From Geobacillus icigianus (lineage in GTDB: Bacteria; Bacillota; Bacilli; Bacillales; Anoxybacillaceae), in NCBI RefSeq assembly GCF_000750005.1, contig NZ_JPYA01000114.1, forward strand, positions 1-18,421: 18,421 bases of DNA, read 5' to 3'. Shown in pieces: positions 6,229 to 14,162 of this stretch. Within the stretch, counting starts at the first letter, position 1. Every line of letters begins with the position of its first letter. Position numbers and translations under genes: made by a program. A model generated the notes under the pieces. It saw nothing but the letters and a program-made list of their open reading frames with translations, was not told the DNA's origin and did no database searches.

Positions 6229-7047
6229 ATGCCAATTAACTATGCGGAGAAGTATGCGCCATATGTGGATGAGCGTTTTAAAAAGCAATCTCTTTCGAAT
6301 GGAGCTGTGAATCAAGACTTAGATTGGGTCGGAGTCGAAACGGTGAAAGTATTCTCGATTCCAACCGTTCCGATGCGTGATTACTCTTTAACAGGAATGA
6401 ATCGATATGGCGTTCCTGAAGAATTACAAAACAGCGTACAAGAAATGAAAGTGACGCGCGACCGTGCGTTTACGTTCACCATCGACAACAAATCGAAACA
6501 AGATACGATGGGCGTCATGGAAGCTGGGAAGGCGCTCGCCCGTCAGATTGACGAAGTTGTTGTTCCAGAGGTGGACATCTATCGTTTTTCAATTATTTGC
6601 GCAAACGCAGGCACAACAGCGACGGCGCCAATTACAAAAGACAATGCCTATGAAGCTTTCTTAGATGCAACAACAACGCTCACAGACTTGAAAGTGCCAT
6701 TGGTTGGTCGCGTGGCGTATATCGGTCCAAATTTCTATAAACAAATTCGTTTGGATTCTTCTTTTATCAAAGCATCTGATATCGCACAAGACGCGTTAAT
6801 GAAAGGGCAAGTTGGTCAAATTGATGGTATTCCGTTGATTACAGTTCCGTCTTCGTACTTGCCGGCGAATGTAGAATTTTTCATTACACATCCGATGGCG
6901 ACAGTTGCGCCAATTAAATTAACAGACTATGTGACGCATGAAAACCCGCCTGGAATTAATGGCACTTTGGTGGAAGGACGTATTCGTTACGATGCGTTCG
7001 TATTCGAGAACAAAAAGAACGCCATTTACGTGCACAAGAAAGCGTAA
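6229..7047 (+). CDS. Major capsid protein, HK97-like fold, XkdG/YqbE type
   Basis: A 272-residue protein following the scaffold gene, as expected for the major head protein. The N-terminal segment (INYAEKYAPYVDERFKK) and DLDWVGVETVKVFSIPTVPM resemble the PBSX/skin capsid family. ELQNSVQEMKVTRDRAFTFT, QIDEVVVPEVDIYRF and the C-terminal GRIRYDAFVFENKKNAIYVH are typical of HK97-fold P and A domains. It is short for the fold, so no extra domains are expected. The ATG at 6229 has AGGAGG at 6214-6219. No frameshifted or extended second capsid form is apparent. Confidence 0.88.
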   Translation: MPINYAEKYAPYVDERFKKQSLSNGAVNQDLDWVGVETVKVFSIPTVPMRDYSLTGMNRYGVPEELQNSVQEMKVTRDRAFTFTIDNKSKQDTMGVMEAGKALARQIDEVVVPEVDIYRFSIICANAGTTATAPITKDNAYEAFLDATTTLTDLKVPLVGRVAYIGPNFYKQIRLDSSFIKASDIAQDALMKGQVGQIDGIPLITVPSSYLPANVEFFITHPMATVAPIKLTDYVTHENPPGINGTLVEGRIRYDAFVFENKKNAIYVHKKA

Positions 7048-7060
7048 GGGGTGACAAGGG

Positions 7061-7207
7061 ATGAAGAAGTTTAAAAAAGGTGATGAAGTGTTAATCGCAA
7101 CAAACGACGTACAAGAAGCTGCATTTAAAAACGCTGGATACGAAGAAGTGAAGGAAGAAGAGGAGAAAAAGGGAACGAAGAAAGCAACAGAAAAGGCAGC
7201 TGAATAA
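7061..7207 (+). CDS. Short charged protein between capsid and head-tail connector genes, YqbF position
   Basis: A 48-residue protein starting MKKFKKGDEVLIATNDVQEA. GGGGTGA at 7048-7054 lies six bases before its ATG. After a short folded-looking N-terminus (GDEVLIATNDVQEAAFKNAG) it becomes almost entirely Lys/Glu/Ala, so the tail is likely disordered or helical. It fills the gap between capsid and connector genes and stops two bases before the next start. It occupies the same position as yqbF in the skin element, though that protein is usually longer and carries a HeH/LEM-type domain not seen here. Function unknown, possibly a head accessory protein. Confidence 0.7.
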   Translation: MKKFKKGDEVLIATNDVQEAAFKNAGYEEVKEEEEKKGTKKATEKAAE

Positions 7208-7209
7208 CG

Positions 7210-7551
7210 ATGACAGTGCTTGATATTGTCAAAGCCAAGCTGGACAATCCACCACCAGATGATCGCTTGGCTGTATACATTGACGAAGTAGGTCAAGCGA
7301 TCAAAACGTTTTGTAATCGCGATGACATACCGGACGAACTGCGGTATGTCCATGCGAACATGGTGGTCGATTTCATTGGTCTGAAGCAAAAAAATGCTCC
7401 CGATGCCGAACCGGCTGTTCAATCCATCAAAGAAGGGGACGTGCAAGTCACGTTTACGGCTCATGAAAAGAGCCAAGGAGAAACAGAAGTAGAAAGCATC
7501 GTTCATTCCTATAAGAGCGCTTTGTATAAGTTTCGTAAAATGAGGTGGTAG
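7210..7551 (+). CDS. Head-tail connector (adaptor) protein, YqbG/gp6-like
   Basis: A 113-residue, mostly helical protein in the position of the ring that attaches below the portal. MTVLDIVKAKLDNPPPDDRL, the helix EVGQAIKTFCNRDDIPDEL and a middle helix (VHANMVVDFIGLKQ) fit the gp6-like head-tail connector group, where a phage adds short helical bundles around the portal clip. The start lies two bases after the previous stop with only a weak ribosome binding site, suggesting coupling. Family assignment is from pattern and position. Confidence 0.72.
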   Translation: MTVLDIVKAKLDNPPPDDRLAVYIDEVGQAIKTFCNRDDIPDELRYVHANMVVDFIGLKQKNAPDAEPAVQSIKEGDVQVTFTAHEKSQGETEVESIVHSYKSALYKFRKMRW

Positions 7552-7552
7552 C

Positions 7553-7918
7553 ATGTCGGTTTATAACATCTTTTTCAAAGCCAAATCCGCGGTGGAACGG
7601 CTGTATGACCGAGCAGCTACTATCCAGCGATATGAAGCGTATCAGAAGCCGAATGGCGCCGATGGAATGCAATGGGTGACAAAGCACGAAAACGTGCCTT
7701 GTCGCCTTTCTTCTGTCGGCATGCAGACGCTCAATAACGCATCACAGGACGATGTAAATGCTATTCAGTACGATGTGAAAGTTTTTTTGTCTAGCGACAT
7801 TAACGTGCGAGCTGGCGATGTGTTTGTGATCGATGGGGTGCGCTACGAGTCAGCAAAGGAACCGTTTGTATATATTACCCACCAAGAAGTATTGCTCGTT
7901 CGAAAGGGTTATGCATAA
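7553..7918 (+). CDS. Head-tail closure (stopper) protein, XkdH/YqbH-like
   Basis: A 121-residue protein with a mainly beta pattern: AATIQRYEAYQKPNGADGMQ, then ENVPCRLSS, DVKVFLSSDINVRAGDVFVI and DGVRYES. This is typical of the small beta-barrel stopper that plugs the portal after packaging and receives the tail. The NVRAGDVFVIDG turn is a common signature in the family. GAGGTGGT (7542-7549) provides the ribosome binding site, and the stop overlaps the next ATG as TAATG. Confidence 0.75.
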   Translation: MSVYNIFFKAKSAVERLYDRAATIQRYEAYQKPNGADGMQWVTKHENVPCRLSSVGMQTLNNASQDDVNAIQYDVKVFLSSDINVRAGDVFVIDGVRYESAKEPFVYITHQEVLLVRKGYA

Positions 7919-8316
7919 TGGGCTATGAGTTTAGTGAAGTTCGATTACTGAAACAGCAATTAGTAGAGTTGAATAAAATCGCTCATCAAGTGCAAATGAA
8001 GGTAGCCCAACGCATTGCTCAGTTGGCCATTCGGAAAGTGAAGAAGTTAACGCCTGTTGATACAGGGAATTTGCGAAACAATTGGAAGTATTATGTGATG
8101 AGCAAGGGCGATACGATATATATTCACATTTACAACCAAGCCGAATATGCGTCTTTTGTAGAAAACGGGCATCGTATCGTGGTGGCTGGACAGACCGTCG
8201 GATGGGTGGAAGGCCGGTTCATGTTGAAATTGACAATGAACGACATGCAAAAAATCGCCCCAAACATGTGGCAACGGGAGATGGAAAAGGAGATGAGGCG
8301 GATCTTTGGAGATTAA
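7918..8316 (+). CDS. Neck/tail-completion protein, HK97 gp10 family, XkdI-like
   Basis: A 132-residue protein with the HK97 gp10 signature LTPVDTGNLRNNWKYYV (about residues 44-60), followed by YIHIYNQAEYASFVENGHRI and a C-terminal helix. Proteins of this group act at the head-tail interface or in tail completion. A near-neighbour in PBSX is xkdI. The start ATG overlaps the previous stop. The end overlaps the next gene by eleven bases. Confidence 0.82.
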   Translation: MGYEFSEVRLLKQQLVELNKIAHQVQMKVAQRIAQLAIRKVKKLTPVDTGNLRNNWKYYVMSKGDTIYIHIYNQAEYASFVENGHRIVVAGQTVGWVEGRFMLKLTMNDMQKIAPNMWQREMEKEMRRIFGD

Positions 8317-8713
8317 AACGCTCATCATTCAGCAAATGAAAGAAGTTTTTGGAAACGTCAAAGTATACGATGAAAAAGTCAAGCAGGGGCTTCAAACTCC
8401 TGCTTTTCTCGTTCGTATGATTCAGTCTGAACAAGAACGAAAAATTAAAGGGCAAGTGTGGCGGACGTACTCGTGGAATGTTGTATATTTCCCACAATCA
8501 ACAGAAGTGGATGCTGAATGCGATGATGTGTTTGAAATGTTTCAAACGGAATTTCAGTATATCGCCAACAAATATCATGTGCATCGGTTAGAAGGAACGA
8601 AACAGGATGACGTGCTGGTGATTACATTCGATGTGTCGGCACGCCTGCAAGAGGTGATGGACGAAACAAAGATGCAGACGTTAGGAGGTGTCTGGATTGG
8701 CAAAGCAGACTGA
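8306..8713 (+). CDS. Tail terminator-like protein, XkdJ/YqbJ position
   Basis: A 135-residue protein starting at TTG 8306, with AGGCGG a few bases upstream inside the previous gene. The opening helix (IKTLIIQQMKEVFGNVKVYD), the segment TPAFLVRMIQSEQERKIKG and central strands (YSWNVVYFPQS) fit the small alpha/beta tail-terminator fold that caps the tube and stops its growth. Gene order (after gp10-like, before sheath) supports this. The sequence motif evidence is modest. Confidence 0.68.
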   Translation: MEIKTLIIQQMKEVFGNVKVYDEKVKQGLQTPAFLVRMIQSEQERKIKGQVWRTYSWNVVYFPQSTEVDAECDDVFEMFQTEFQYIANKYHVHRLEGTKQDDVLVITFDVSARLQEVMDETKMQTLGGVWIGKAD

Positions 8714-8870
8714 AAAACAAACGCGGTATGGGAAATCAGCTTTCATTCGTGCGCCGGAATACGCAAAAGATCGATTGTTGCTTGAAGTGTTACTCGATGA
8801 ATCGAGAACGTACACGAAAGAAGAAGTAGACTCGCTGTTGAGTGAGTGGAAAGCGAAGGAGGTTCAATAA
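8697..8870 (+). CDS. Small protein before the sheath gene, YqzN/YkzM-like
   Basis: A 57-residue protein starting MAKQTEKQTRYGKSAFIRAP. The TTG at 8697 is chosen because AGGAGG (8683-8688) lies eight bases upstream; the GTG at 8688 is part of that site. RYGKSAFIRAPEYAKDRLLL and LDESRTYTKEEVDSLLSEW match the short proteins YqzN (skin) and YkzM (PBSX), which occupy the equivalent position beside the sheath gene. The role in tail assembly is unknown. The stop TAA overlaps the sheath ATG. Confidence 0.72.
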   Translation: MAKQTEKQTRYGKSAFIRAPEYAKDRLLLEVLLDESRTYTKEEVDSLLSEWKAKEVQ

Positions 8871-10168
8871 TGGCAGGTGGAACATGGAAAACGCAAAATA
8901 AAATTCGTCCTGGCGCGTATATCAACTTTGAAACGAACAGTTTAAACACGATGGCGCCTGATTCCAATGCGGTTGTGGTGATTCCAGTCAAGTTAGACTG
9001 GGGTGAAACAAGAAAATTTATAAAAGTATCGCCGAATACGAAGTTTAAAGAAGTGTTCGGAAAAGATTTAAGTGCAATTGTTCCTGTTCGGGAAGCATTC
9101 AAAGCGACTAGTCAAGTGATCGTTTACAATTTGAACAGCGAAGGAACAAAAGCAACAGCGACGGGCGGAGGATTAACAGCGACAGCGAAATATGCGGGTG
9201 CGGACGGAAATAAAATTTCGGTTGTCGTTACAGCAAATTTAGACGGAACCGCGACAGTGAAGACATACTTTGATGGGGCGGTTGTCGATACACAAACGGT
9301 AGCTGCGATTGCCGACTTGCAGCCGAACGCTTTTGTTTCGTTCAATGGTCAGTTACCGACTTCCGACGTGACATTGACGCTAGCTGGCGGAACGACAGGA
9401 ACCGCAACAAATGACGCGTATGCTGAATTTGCAGCAGGATTGGATACGCAAGAATTTAAGGTCGTGGCTGTTGGCACGGACGATTCAACAGTAAAAGCAT
9501 TATTAACGTTGAAAGTGAAAGAATGGCGTGCCAATTACGGAAAAAATGTAACGTTGGTAACGAACAATTACAATACTGCCGATCATGAAGGTGTCGTGTC
9601 GGTTCTCAATGGCGTTACGCTTGAAGGCGGCGAGAAATTAACGGCTAAAGACGCGCTGTATTGGTATGCGGCGGCATATGCGAGCGCTGGCACCAATTCA
9701 TTGACCTATGCCGAGTATCCGGGCGCGATTGACTGCGAGCGTAAAACGCATGAAGAAATTGAACAAGCATTGAAAGATGGACACGTTGTCTATACGTTCA
9801 ATCGCGATGCGGTGGTCGTAGAGCAAGACATTAACACGTTCCGTTCATTTACACCAACAAAAAACCAAGACTTCCGCAAAAACAAAATCATTCGCGAAAT
9901 GGACATTGTTTCGGACAATACGCAGTATATCTACTCCAAATATTTCATTGGAAAAGTGAACAACAACGAGGACGGTCGAAACTTGTTCAAAAAAGAAATT
10001 ATGAAAACAGTGCTGGATCCACTGGTACGTGTTGGTGCTTTAGAGCCATATAATCCAGATGAAATTGTAGTTGAACAAGGTGATGAAAAAGATGCTGTGT
10101 TGGTCAATGTAGGACTTAAATTCGTTGACGCCATGGAAAAACTCTATATGACAGTGGCATGCAAGTAA
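8870..10168 (+). CDS. xkdK: Tail sheath protein, XkdK-like
   Basis: A 432-residue protein that forms the contractile outer tube. The ATG at 8870 (MAGGTWKTQNKIRPGAYINF) is preferred over an upstream in-frame start because AAGGAGG (8857-8863) is spaced six bases from it. The N-terminal RPGAYINFE arm and the central domain with repeated Thr/Ala/Gly-rich strands (about residues 95-200) are typical. The C-terminal part, with TFRSFTPTKNQDFRKNK and VDPLVRVGAL-like stretches (LDPLVRVGALEPYN), matches the sheath core. The presence of a sheath shows that the tail is contractile. Confidence 0.92.
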   Translation: MAGGTWKTQNKIRPGAYINFETNSLNTMAPDSNAVVVIPVKLDWGETRKFIKVSPNTKFKEVFGKDLSAIVPVREAFKATSQVIVYNLNSEGTKATATGGGLTATAKYAGADGNKISVVVTANLDGTATVKTYFDGAVVDTQTVAAIADLQPNAFVSFNGQLPTSDVTLTLAGGTTGTATNDAYAEFAAGLDTQEFKVVAVGTDDSTVKALLTLKVKEWRANYGKNVTLVTNNYNTADHEGVVSVLNGVTLEGGEKLTAKDALYWYAAAYASAGTNSLTYAEYPGAIDCERKTHEEIEQALKDGHVVYTFNRDAVVVEQDINTFRSFTPTKNQDFRKNKIIREMDIVSDNTQYIYSKYFIGKVNNNEDGRNLFKKEIMKTVLDPLVRVGALEPYNPDEIVVEQGDEKDAVLVNVGLKFVDAMEKLYMTVACK

Positions 10169-10186
10169 TAAACGGAGGTGATGAAT

Positions 10187-10651
10187 ATGCCACGTGTAAT
10201 GGAATCGAAAGACGCGATTTCTTCGAAAGAAGGAACGTTATACATTACGATTGACGGGAAGTCATATGAGTTTGCGGAAATTGTGAAATTTGACGCAACG
10301 ATTGAATATATCAAAGCTGACGTCAAACGTGTAGGCGCACGTATGAATGGTAGTAAAATCGTCGGGGCAAACGGAAAAGGAAACATGACATATTACTACC
10401 ACCGCCCAGAAATTCGAGCGATGGCATTGGAATATTTGCGGACAGGGAAAGCGCCAATTTTCGATGCGATGCTCGTTAATGCAGATATTACGAGCGCGGC
10501 AGGCAAGCAAACAGCAATCATTAAAAACATCGTGCCAGACAGCACGCTCATTGCTAAATTGGATGGCGATTCGGATGATGTACTCAAAGATGAAGTGTCG
10601 TTTACATTTGATGATTTCGATTTGTTAGACCAATTCAAAACGATTAACTAA
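10187..10651 (+). CDS. xkdM: Tail tube protein, XkdM-like
   Basis: A 154-residue protein that forms the inner tube through which DNA passes. The ATG at 10187 has GGAGG (10174-10178) eight bases upstream; in-frame starts at 10178 and 10181 are inside that site. EGTLYITIDGKSYEFAEIVK, RVGARMNGSKIVGANGKGNM and the C-terminal KDEVSFTFDDFDLLDQF match the XkdM/YqbM tube family. Size and place directly after the sheath agree. Confidence 0.9.
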   Translation: MPRVMESKDAISSKEGTLYITIDGKSYEFAEIVKFDATIEYIKADVKRVGARMNGSKIVGANGKGNMTYYYHRPEIRAMALEYLRTGKAPIFDAMLVNADITSAAGKQTAIIKNIVPDSTLIAKLDGDSDDVLKDEVSFTFDDFDLLDQFKTIN

Positions 10652-10662
10652 GGAGGAGCCAC

Positions 10663-11064
10663 ATGAGCAAGTTTAAGGCATTTTTAAAAGGGAATGTCAA
10701 ACCATATGAAAACGTGGAGCTGAAGCTGGAGCGTTTTGACGAACCACTTGTGCTGCGTCCGTTGACTGCGGGCGAAGCCGATGCAATCAATGAGCGTTGC
10801 TTTAAGTTTCGCCCAGGCAAAGGCGGCAAAATGGAACGTGTCTTTGATGTTGTAAGATACAACCGCGAAATTTGCGTGGCATCGATTGTGTACCCCGATT
10901 TAAATGACCGCGAACTGCAAGAGTCCTATGGTGTTTTAGGGGCGGACAAGCTGTTTGCTGAAATGTTCCTTTTAGGCGAAGCCAACCAAATTCTTGAGAA
11001 GGTAACGGAAATTTCGGGGCTTGATAAGACGATGGATGAAGAGGTAGAAGAGGCAAAAAACTAA
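10663..11064 (+). CDS. xkdN: Tail assembly chaperone, XkdN-like, zero-frame product
   Basis: A 133-residue protein between tube and tape measure genes, the place of the tail assembly chaperone that coats the tape measure during tube polymerisation. FDEPLVLRPLTAGEADAINE (about residues 26-45) and LQESYGVLGADKLFAEMFLL (86-105 region) fit the XkdN family. AAGGAGGAG directly after the tube stop codon provides translation initiation. The gene ends at AAAAAAC-TAA, a slippery sequence; see the frameshifted product. Confidence 0.88.
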   Translation: MSKFKAFLKGNVKPYENVELKLERFDEPLVLRPLTAGEADAINERCFKFRPGKGGKMERVFDVVRYNREICVASIVYPDLNDRELQESYGVLGADKLFAEMFLLGEANQILEKVTEISGLDKTMDEEVEEAKN

Positions 11065-11243
11065 TCGAGGAAGGTGGAGAGGCGTTCTATGCGCATATTG
11101 CTCTCCACCGTTTTCATTGGCGTCCTCGTGAGTTTTTAGAAATGGACCGAAGAGAAAAGGCCTTTGTCATAGCCAGTATTCAGATTGAACTAAAGAAAGA
11201 AAAAGAAGAACACGACCGCATAAAAAGCAAAATGAGGGGGTGA
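10663..11243 (+). CDS. Tail assembly chaperone, -1 frameshifted long product
   Basis: Slippage by -1 on A AAA AAC (11055-11061), just before the TAA of the short form, continues translation as LIEEGGEAFYAHIALHRFHW (first codon 11061-11063) for 60 more codons to TGA 11241-11243, giving about 193 residues. The extension ends EHDRIKSKMRG and fills the interval up to the tape measure ATG at 11248. It has no good start of its own. A short and a frameshifted long chaperone is a conserved arrangement in tailed phages, including lambda G/GT. The downstream hairpin and upstream GAGGT support programmed shifting. Confidence 0.85.
11041..11109 (+). promoter_or_regulatory. Programmed -1 ribosomal frameshift signal
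   Basis: The classic heptamer A AAA AAC (11055-11061) is in the correct phase and directly abuts the stop codon. GGTGGAGAG (11073-11081) pairs perfectly with CTCTCCACC (11101-11109), a nine-base-pair stem starting eleven bases after the heptamer; its 19-base loop contains the palindrome ATGCGCAT. GAGGT (11041-11045) lies nine bases upstream of the heptamer and could act as an internal Shine-Dalgarno stimulator, as in E. coli dnaX. Confidence 0.85.
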
Positions 11244-11247
11244 GCGA

Positions 11248-13488
11248 ATGGCTGGAGTTCAAACGACGTTGGCGTTAAACGACAAATTGACAGGACCACT
11301 CATGAAAATGATTCGTGCGATGGATGCAACCATTCGCGTCATGGAAAAGATGGATGCGAGCGCAACGCAATTAGATACAAAAGGATTAGCGAAAGCACGT
11401 AAAGCGATTACGAACGCATCGGCTGATTTAGAGCGATTAATAGTGGCTTCCAAACAGGCGGATAGCTCTTTAGCGCCATTAGGCTCCAAATTCGCCAACT
11501 TGCCTCCTCCTGTTGGTCGGGCGACAGGTGCTGTGAAAGAGTTTTTTGGCGCATTTTTATTATCAACAGCAGCTTTTGCTGCACTACAAGGAATTCAAAA
11601 CGGAATTCAGTCATTTGTTCAAGCCTCAGACGCTTATGTTTCTACATCGGCACGCCTAGCGAATATCAATGACGGCTTACAAACACAAGCACAATTGCAA
11701 GAGAAAATATATCAAGCCGCGCAACGTAGCCGAAGTGGGTATATGGATATGGCTAATTCGGTTGCAAAACTCGGTTTATTGGCGGATGACGCATTCAAAA
11801 ACAACGACGAGATGATTCGTTTCTCTGAATTAATGGGAAAAGCATTTACCGCGTCTGGAGCATCGACTTTTGAACGCCAAGCTGGTATGTATCAGCTCAC
11901 CCAAGCGATGGCGGCAGGCAAACTACAAGGCGACGAGTTCCGTTCCATCATGGAAAATGCACCGTTGCTTGCTCAAGCGATTGCCGATTTTACAGGCAAA
12001 ACAAAAGGAGAATTAAAAGATATGTCAGCAAAAGGTACAATTACAGCTGACATTATTAAAAATGCCTTATTCAAAGCCGCCGATGACATTGAAAAGAAAT
12101 TCAAAAACATGCCATTGACGTTTGCTGATGCAATGACCATGTTTAAAAACTGGTCGTTTCGTGTGTTTGAACCATTGTTGATTCGATTTAATCAGTTCGT
12201 GAACTCAGATGCGTTCGCAACAATGGCGGAACACGCCATGTTTTTTGTTAACGTGTTTATTAAGGGAATGGACCTTGCTTTTGATGCGCTGGAGTTCTTT
12301 TATCGAATGGTCGGCGCTGTGGGACGCTTTTTTGAAGAAAATTGGTCATGGATTGCACCGATTTTGACGGTAATTGGCTCTGTTTTAGCTGGGATTGGCG
12401 CGATTTTGCTTGGTGTTGCAGCGAAATGGCTGATTGTGAAAACAGCCACAATGCTTGCCGCGGCGGCTCAATGGGTTTACGACACGGCTATGCTTAGTTC
12501 ACCAGCTACATGGGTGTTACTAGGAATTATTGCGTTACTTGCTCTAGTAATTTATGCGACAGTAAATTGGGCAGACCAAACAGCTACGGTAGTCGGGTTT
12601 ATAACAGGTTTATTCGCAAGTTTAGGAGCGTTCATTTGGAATATCGTCGCGAATATTTGGAATGCGTTTGCGATGGTTGCTGAATTTATTATGAACGTCT
12701 TTTTTGACCCTGTATATGCGGTGAAAAAGCTATTTTACGATATGGTAAAAATGGTCGTAGACAATATGACTGCGCTTACTGGTTCATTTGACACGGCTGC
12801 GAGTTTTCTTGCGCGTGTTTTTGTGAAAGGAGCAAATATCGCCATTGGCGCTGTTAATGGTTTAATCAAAGCTTTAAACATGATACCGGGGGTAAACATT
12901 AGCACGATTGGCAAGTTAAGTGCTGGTTCGGTAGGTAGTATATCCAACGGGCTTAAAAACTTTGCGGCGAATCTAAAACCGCCAACAAGCAGCGAATTTA
13001 TGGTCAATATTCCGAGGATGAAAATGTTGAATGTCCCACAAGCGTTCGCGGCAGGAAATGCGGCAGGAATGAAATTTACTAAAAACATGTCTGAAAAGCT
13101 TTCTGGGATATTGGAAAAAGCAAAAAGTTTAGCGCCTAATACGAAAATGGAAAACCCGTTTAAACAATCATTAGGCAACCAAATTGCAAATAGCCCAGGC
13201 ATGAAAAACCCTCTAGCGAGTGGAAAAGAGGATAAGAACCCGACAGGCGGTAAGCTCGATAAAATCGGGAAAATTGACGACGAAATTAACATCGCGGAGG
13301 AAGATTTGCAAGTTTTCAAAGAGCTGGCGACAATTAAGTCTATTCAAAACTTCGTCACGTTAACGCCGACTGTACAAGTAAAGACGGGGGACATTCGAAA
13401 TAACGTCGATGTGGATCAACTCGTTCGTCGTTTTGAAGAAAGTATGGTAAACGAAATCGCCCGTTCGGCGGAAGGAGCGTATGCGTGA
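11248..13488 (+). CDS. Tape measure protein
   Basis: A 746-residue protein that sets tail length and occupies the tube lumen before DNA ejection; the largest gene in the window, following the chaperone as expected. The N-terminus is helical. Residues about 125-305 form the tape-measure domain, with RLANINDGL (136-144), MYQLTQAMAAGKLQGDEF (214-231) and TFADAMTMFKNW (291-302). Three hydrophobic segments (about 368-393, 421-440 and 445-475) could span a membrane during DNA entry. The C-terminus is Lys/Pro-rich then mixed. No peptidase or transglycosylase motif was seen. XkdO of PBSX is longer (over 1300 residues), so the predicted tail is shorter than that of PBSX. Confidence 0.92.
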   Translation: MAGVQTTLALNDKLTGPLMKMIRAMDATIRVMEKMDASATQLDTKGLAKARKAITNASADLERLIVASKQADSSLAPLGSKFANLPPPVGRATGAVKEFFGAFLLSTAAFAALQGIQNGIQSFVQASDAYVSTSARLANINDGLQTQAQLQEKIYQAAQRSRSGYMDMANSVAKLGLLADDAFKNNDEMIRFSELMGKAFTASGASTFERQAGMYQLTQAMAAGKLQGDEFRSIMENAPLLAQAIADFTGKTKGELKDMSAKGTITADIIKNALFKAADDIEKKFKNMPLTFADAMTMFKNWSFRVFEPLLIRFNQFVNSDAFATMAEHAMFFVNVFIKGMDLAFDALEFFYRMVGAVGRFFEENWSWIAPILTVIGSVLAGIGAILLGVAAKWLIVKTATMLAAAAQWVYDTAMLSSPATWVLLGIIALLALVIYATVNWADQTATVVGFITGLFASLGAFIWNIVANIWNAFAMVAEFIMNVFFDPVYAVKKLFYDMVKMVVDNMTALTGSFDTAASFLARVFVKGANIAIGAVNGLIKALNMIPGVNISTIGKLSAGSVGSISNGLKNFAANLKPPTSSEFMVNIPRMKMLNVPQAFAAGNAAGMKFTKNMSEKLSGILEKAKSLAPNTKMENPFKQSLGNQIANSPGMKNPLASGKEDKNPTGGKLDKIGKIDDEINIAEEDLQVFKELATIKSIQNFVTLTPTVQVKTGDIRNNVDVDQLVRRFEESMVNEIARSAEGAYA

Positions 13489-14162
13489 TGGAACGAGCCA
13501 TTTATTTTCACGCAAATGACCAAGAAATGTTTCGGCTTCCTGTGAATCCTGAAAAGGTGAACGTAAAAACAGAAGGAGACGGAGAGGAGTTTACAATTGC
13601 AAAGCTTGGGCGTGTAAACGTGCCGAAAGATAAAAAGTTGTCGGGCTTCTCTCTCGAATCCTTTTTTCCTGCGCAACCTACTCATTATTCAGGAACGGTG
13701 TTTAAAGAACCGAAATACTACATTGACTTGTTAGAAAAATGGATGCGAAATAAACAACCGATTCGATATATCTATGTCAACGGCTCTTTTACAATCAATG
13801 AATTAGTCACGATTGAGCGATTTGAATACGACGAATCGTTTGGTAGTGAAGACGTCAATTTTTCACTGGAATTAAAAACATACATGCCATTCGCTCCAAA
13901 GAAAATGCAAGTGGTTAAAAAACAAACGTTATCAGCTGTTCAAGTTGTAAAGAAAAATGCGCCTGCTCGACCAAATACGAAGCCAAAACCGACGACATAC
14001 ACGCTAAAAGCAGGCGACAATCTTTGGAAAGTAGCCAAGCTTTATACAGGCAATGGCAACCGATATCCAGAGTTACAAAAGCTGAACGGGATTAAGGATA
14101 GTCAGTTGCGGAAATTACCAATCGGTTTGGTATTAAAAATTCCTACAGATTGGGTGAAATGA
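13485..14162 (+). CDS. xkdP: Baseplate LysM protein, XkdP-like
   Basis: A 225-residue protein. The N-terminal 140 residues (FRLPVNPEKVNVKTEGDGEE, VNVPKDKKLSGFSLESFFP, YYIDLLEKWM) match the XkdP/YqbP family. A Lys/Pro/Thr linker leads to one LysM domain (171-220: TYTLKAGDNLWKVAKLYTGN ... LPIGLVLKIP). In contractile systems this protein sits at the hub end of the tail; LysM can contact peptidoglycan or other baseplate parts. GTG 13485 and ATG 13488 are both possible starts; AAGGAG (13472-13477) fits the GTG slightly better. It overlaps the tape measure end. Confidence 0.88.
   Translation: MMERAIYFHANDQEMFRLPVNPEKVNVKTEGDGEEFTIAKLGRVNVPKDKKLSGFSLESFFPAQPTHYSGTVFKEPKYYIDLLEKWMRNKQPIRYIYVNGSFTINELVTIERFEYDESFGSEDVNFSLELKTYMPFAPKKMQVVKKQTLSAVQVVKKNAPARPNTKPKPTTYTLKAGDNLWKVAKLYTGNGNRYPELQKLNGIKDSQLRKLPIGLVLKIPTDWVK

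Noticed and set aside
6919..7554. A 211-codon minus-strand open frame across capsid end and connector genes
   Set aside because: It overlaps four convincing + strand genes, and its composition (many Phe/Ser/His) is typical of antisense reading; no initiation signal.
8082..8339. An 85-codon alternative-frame + strand open frame inside the gp10-like gene
   Set aside because: The gp10 family frame covers it fully and has the correct motifs; this one is Arg-rich with no initiation signal.
8846..8869. Upstream in-frame start for the tail sheath protein
   Set aside because: It would overlap the preceding gene in another frame and lacks a site, whereas ATG 8870 has AAGGAGG at ideal spacing and the expected N-terminus.
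12735..13319. A 194-codon minus-strand open frame inside the tape measure gene
   Set aside because: Antisense shadow of the Lys/Ala-rich tape measure coding sequence, with no ribosome binding site or recognisable motif.
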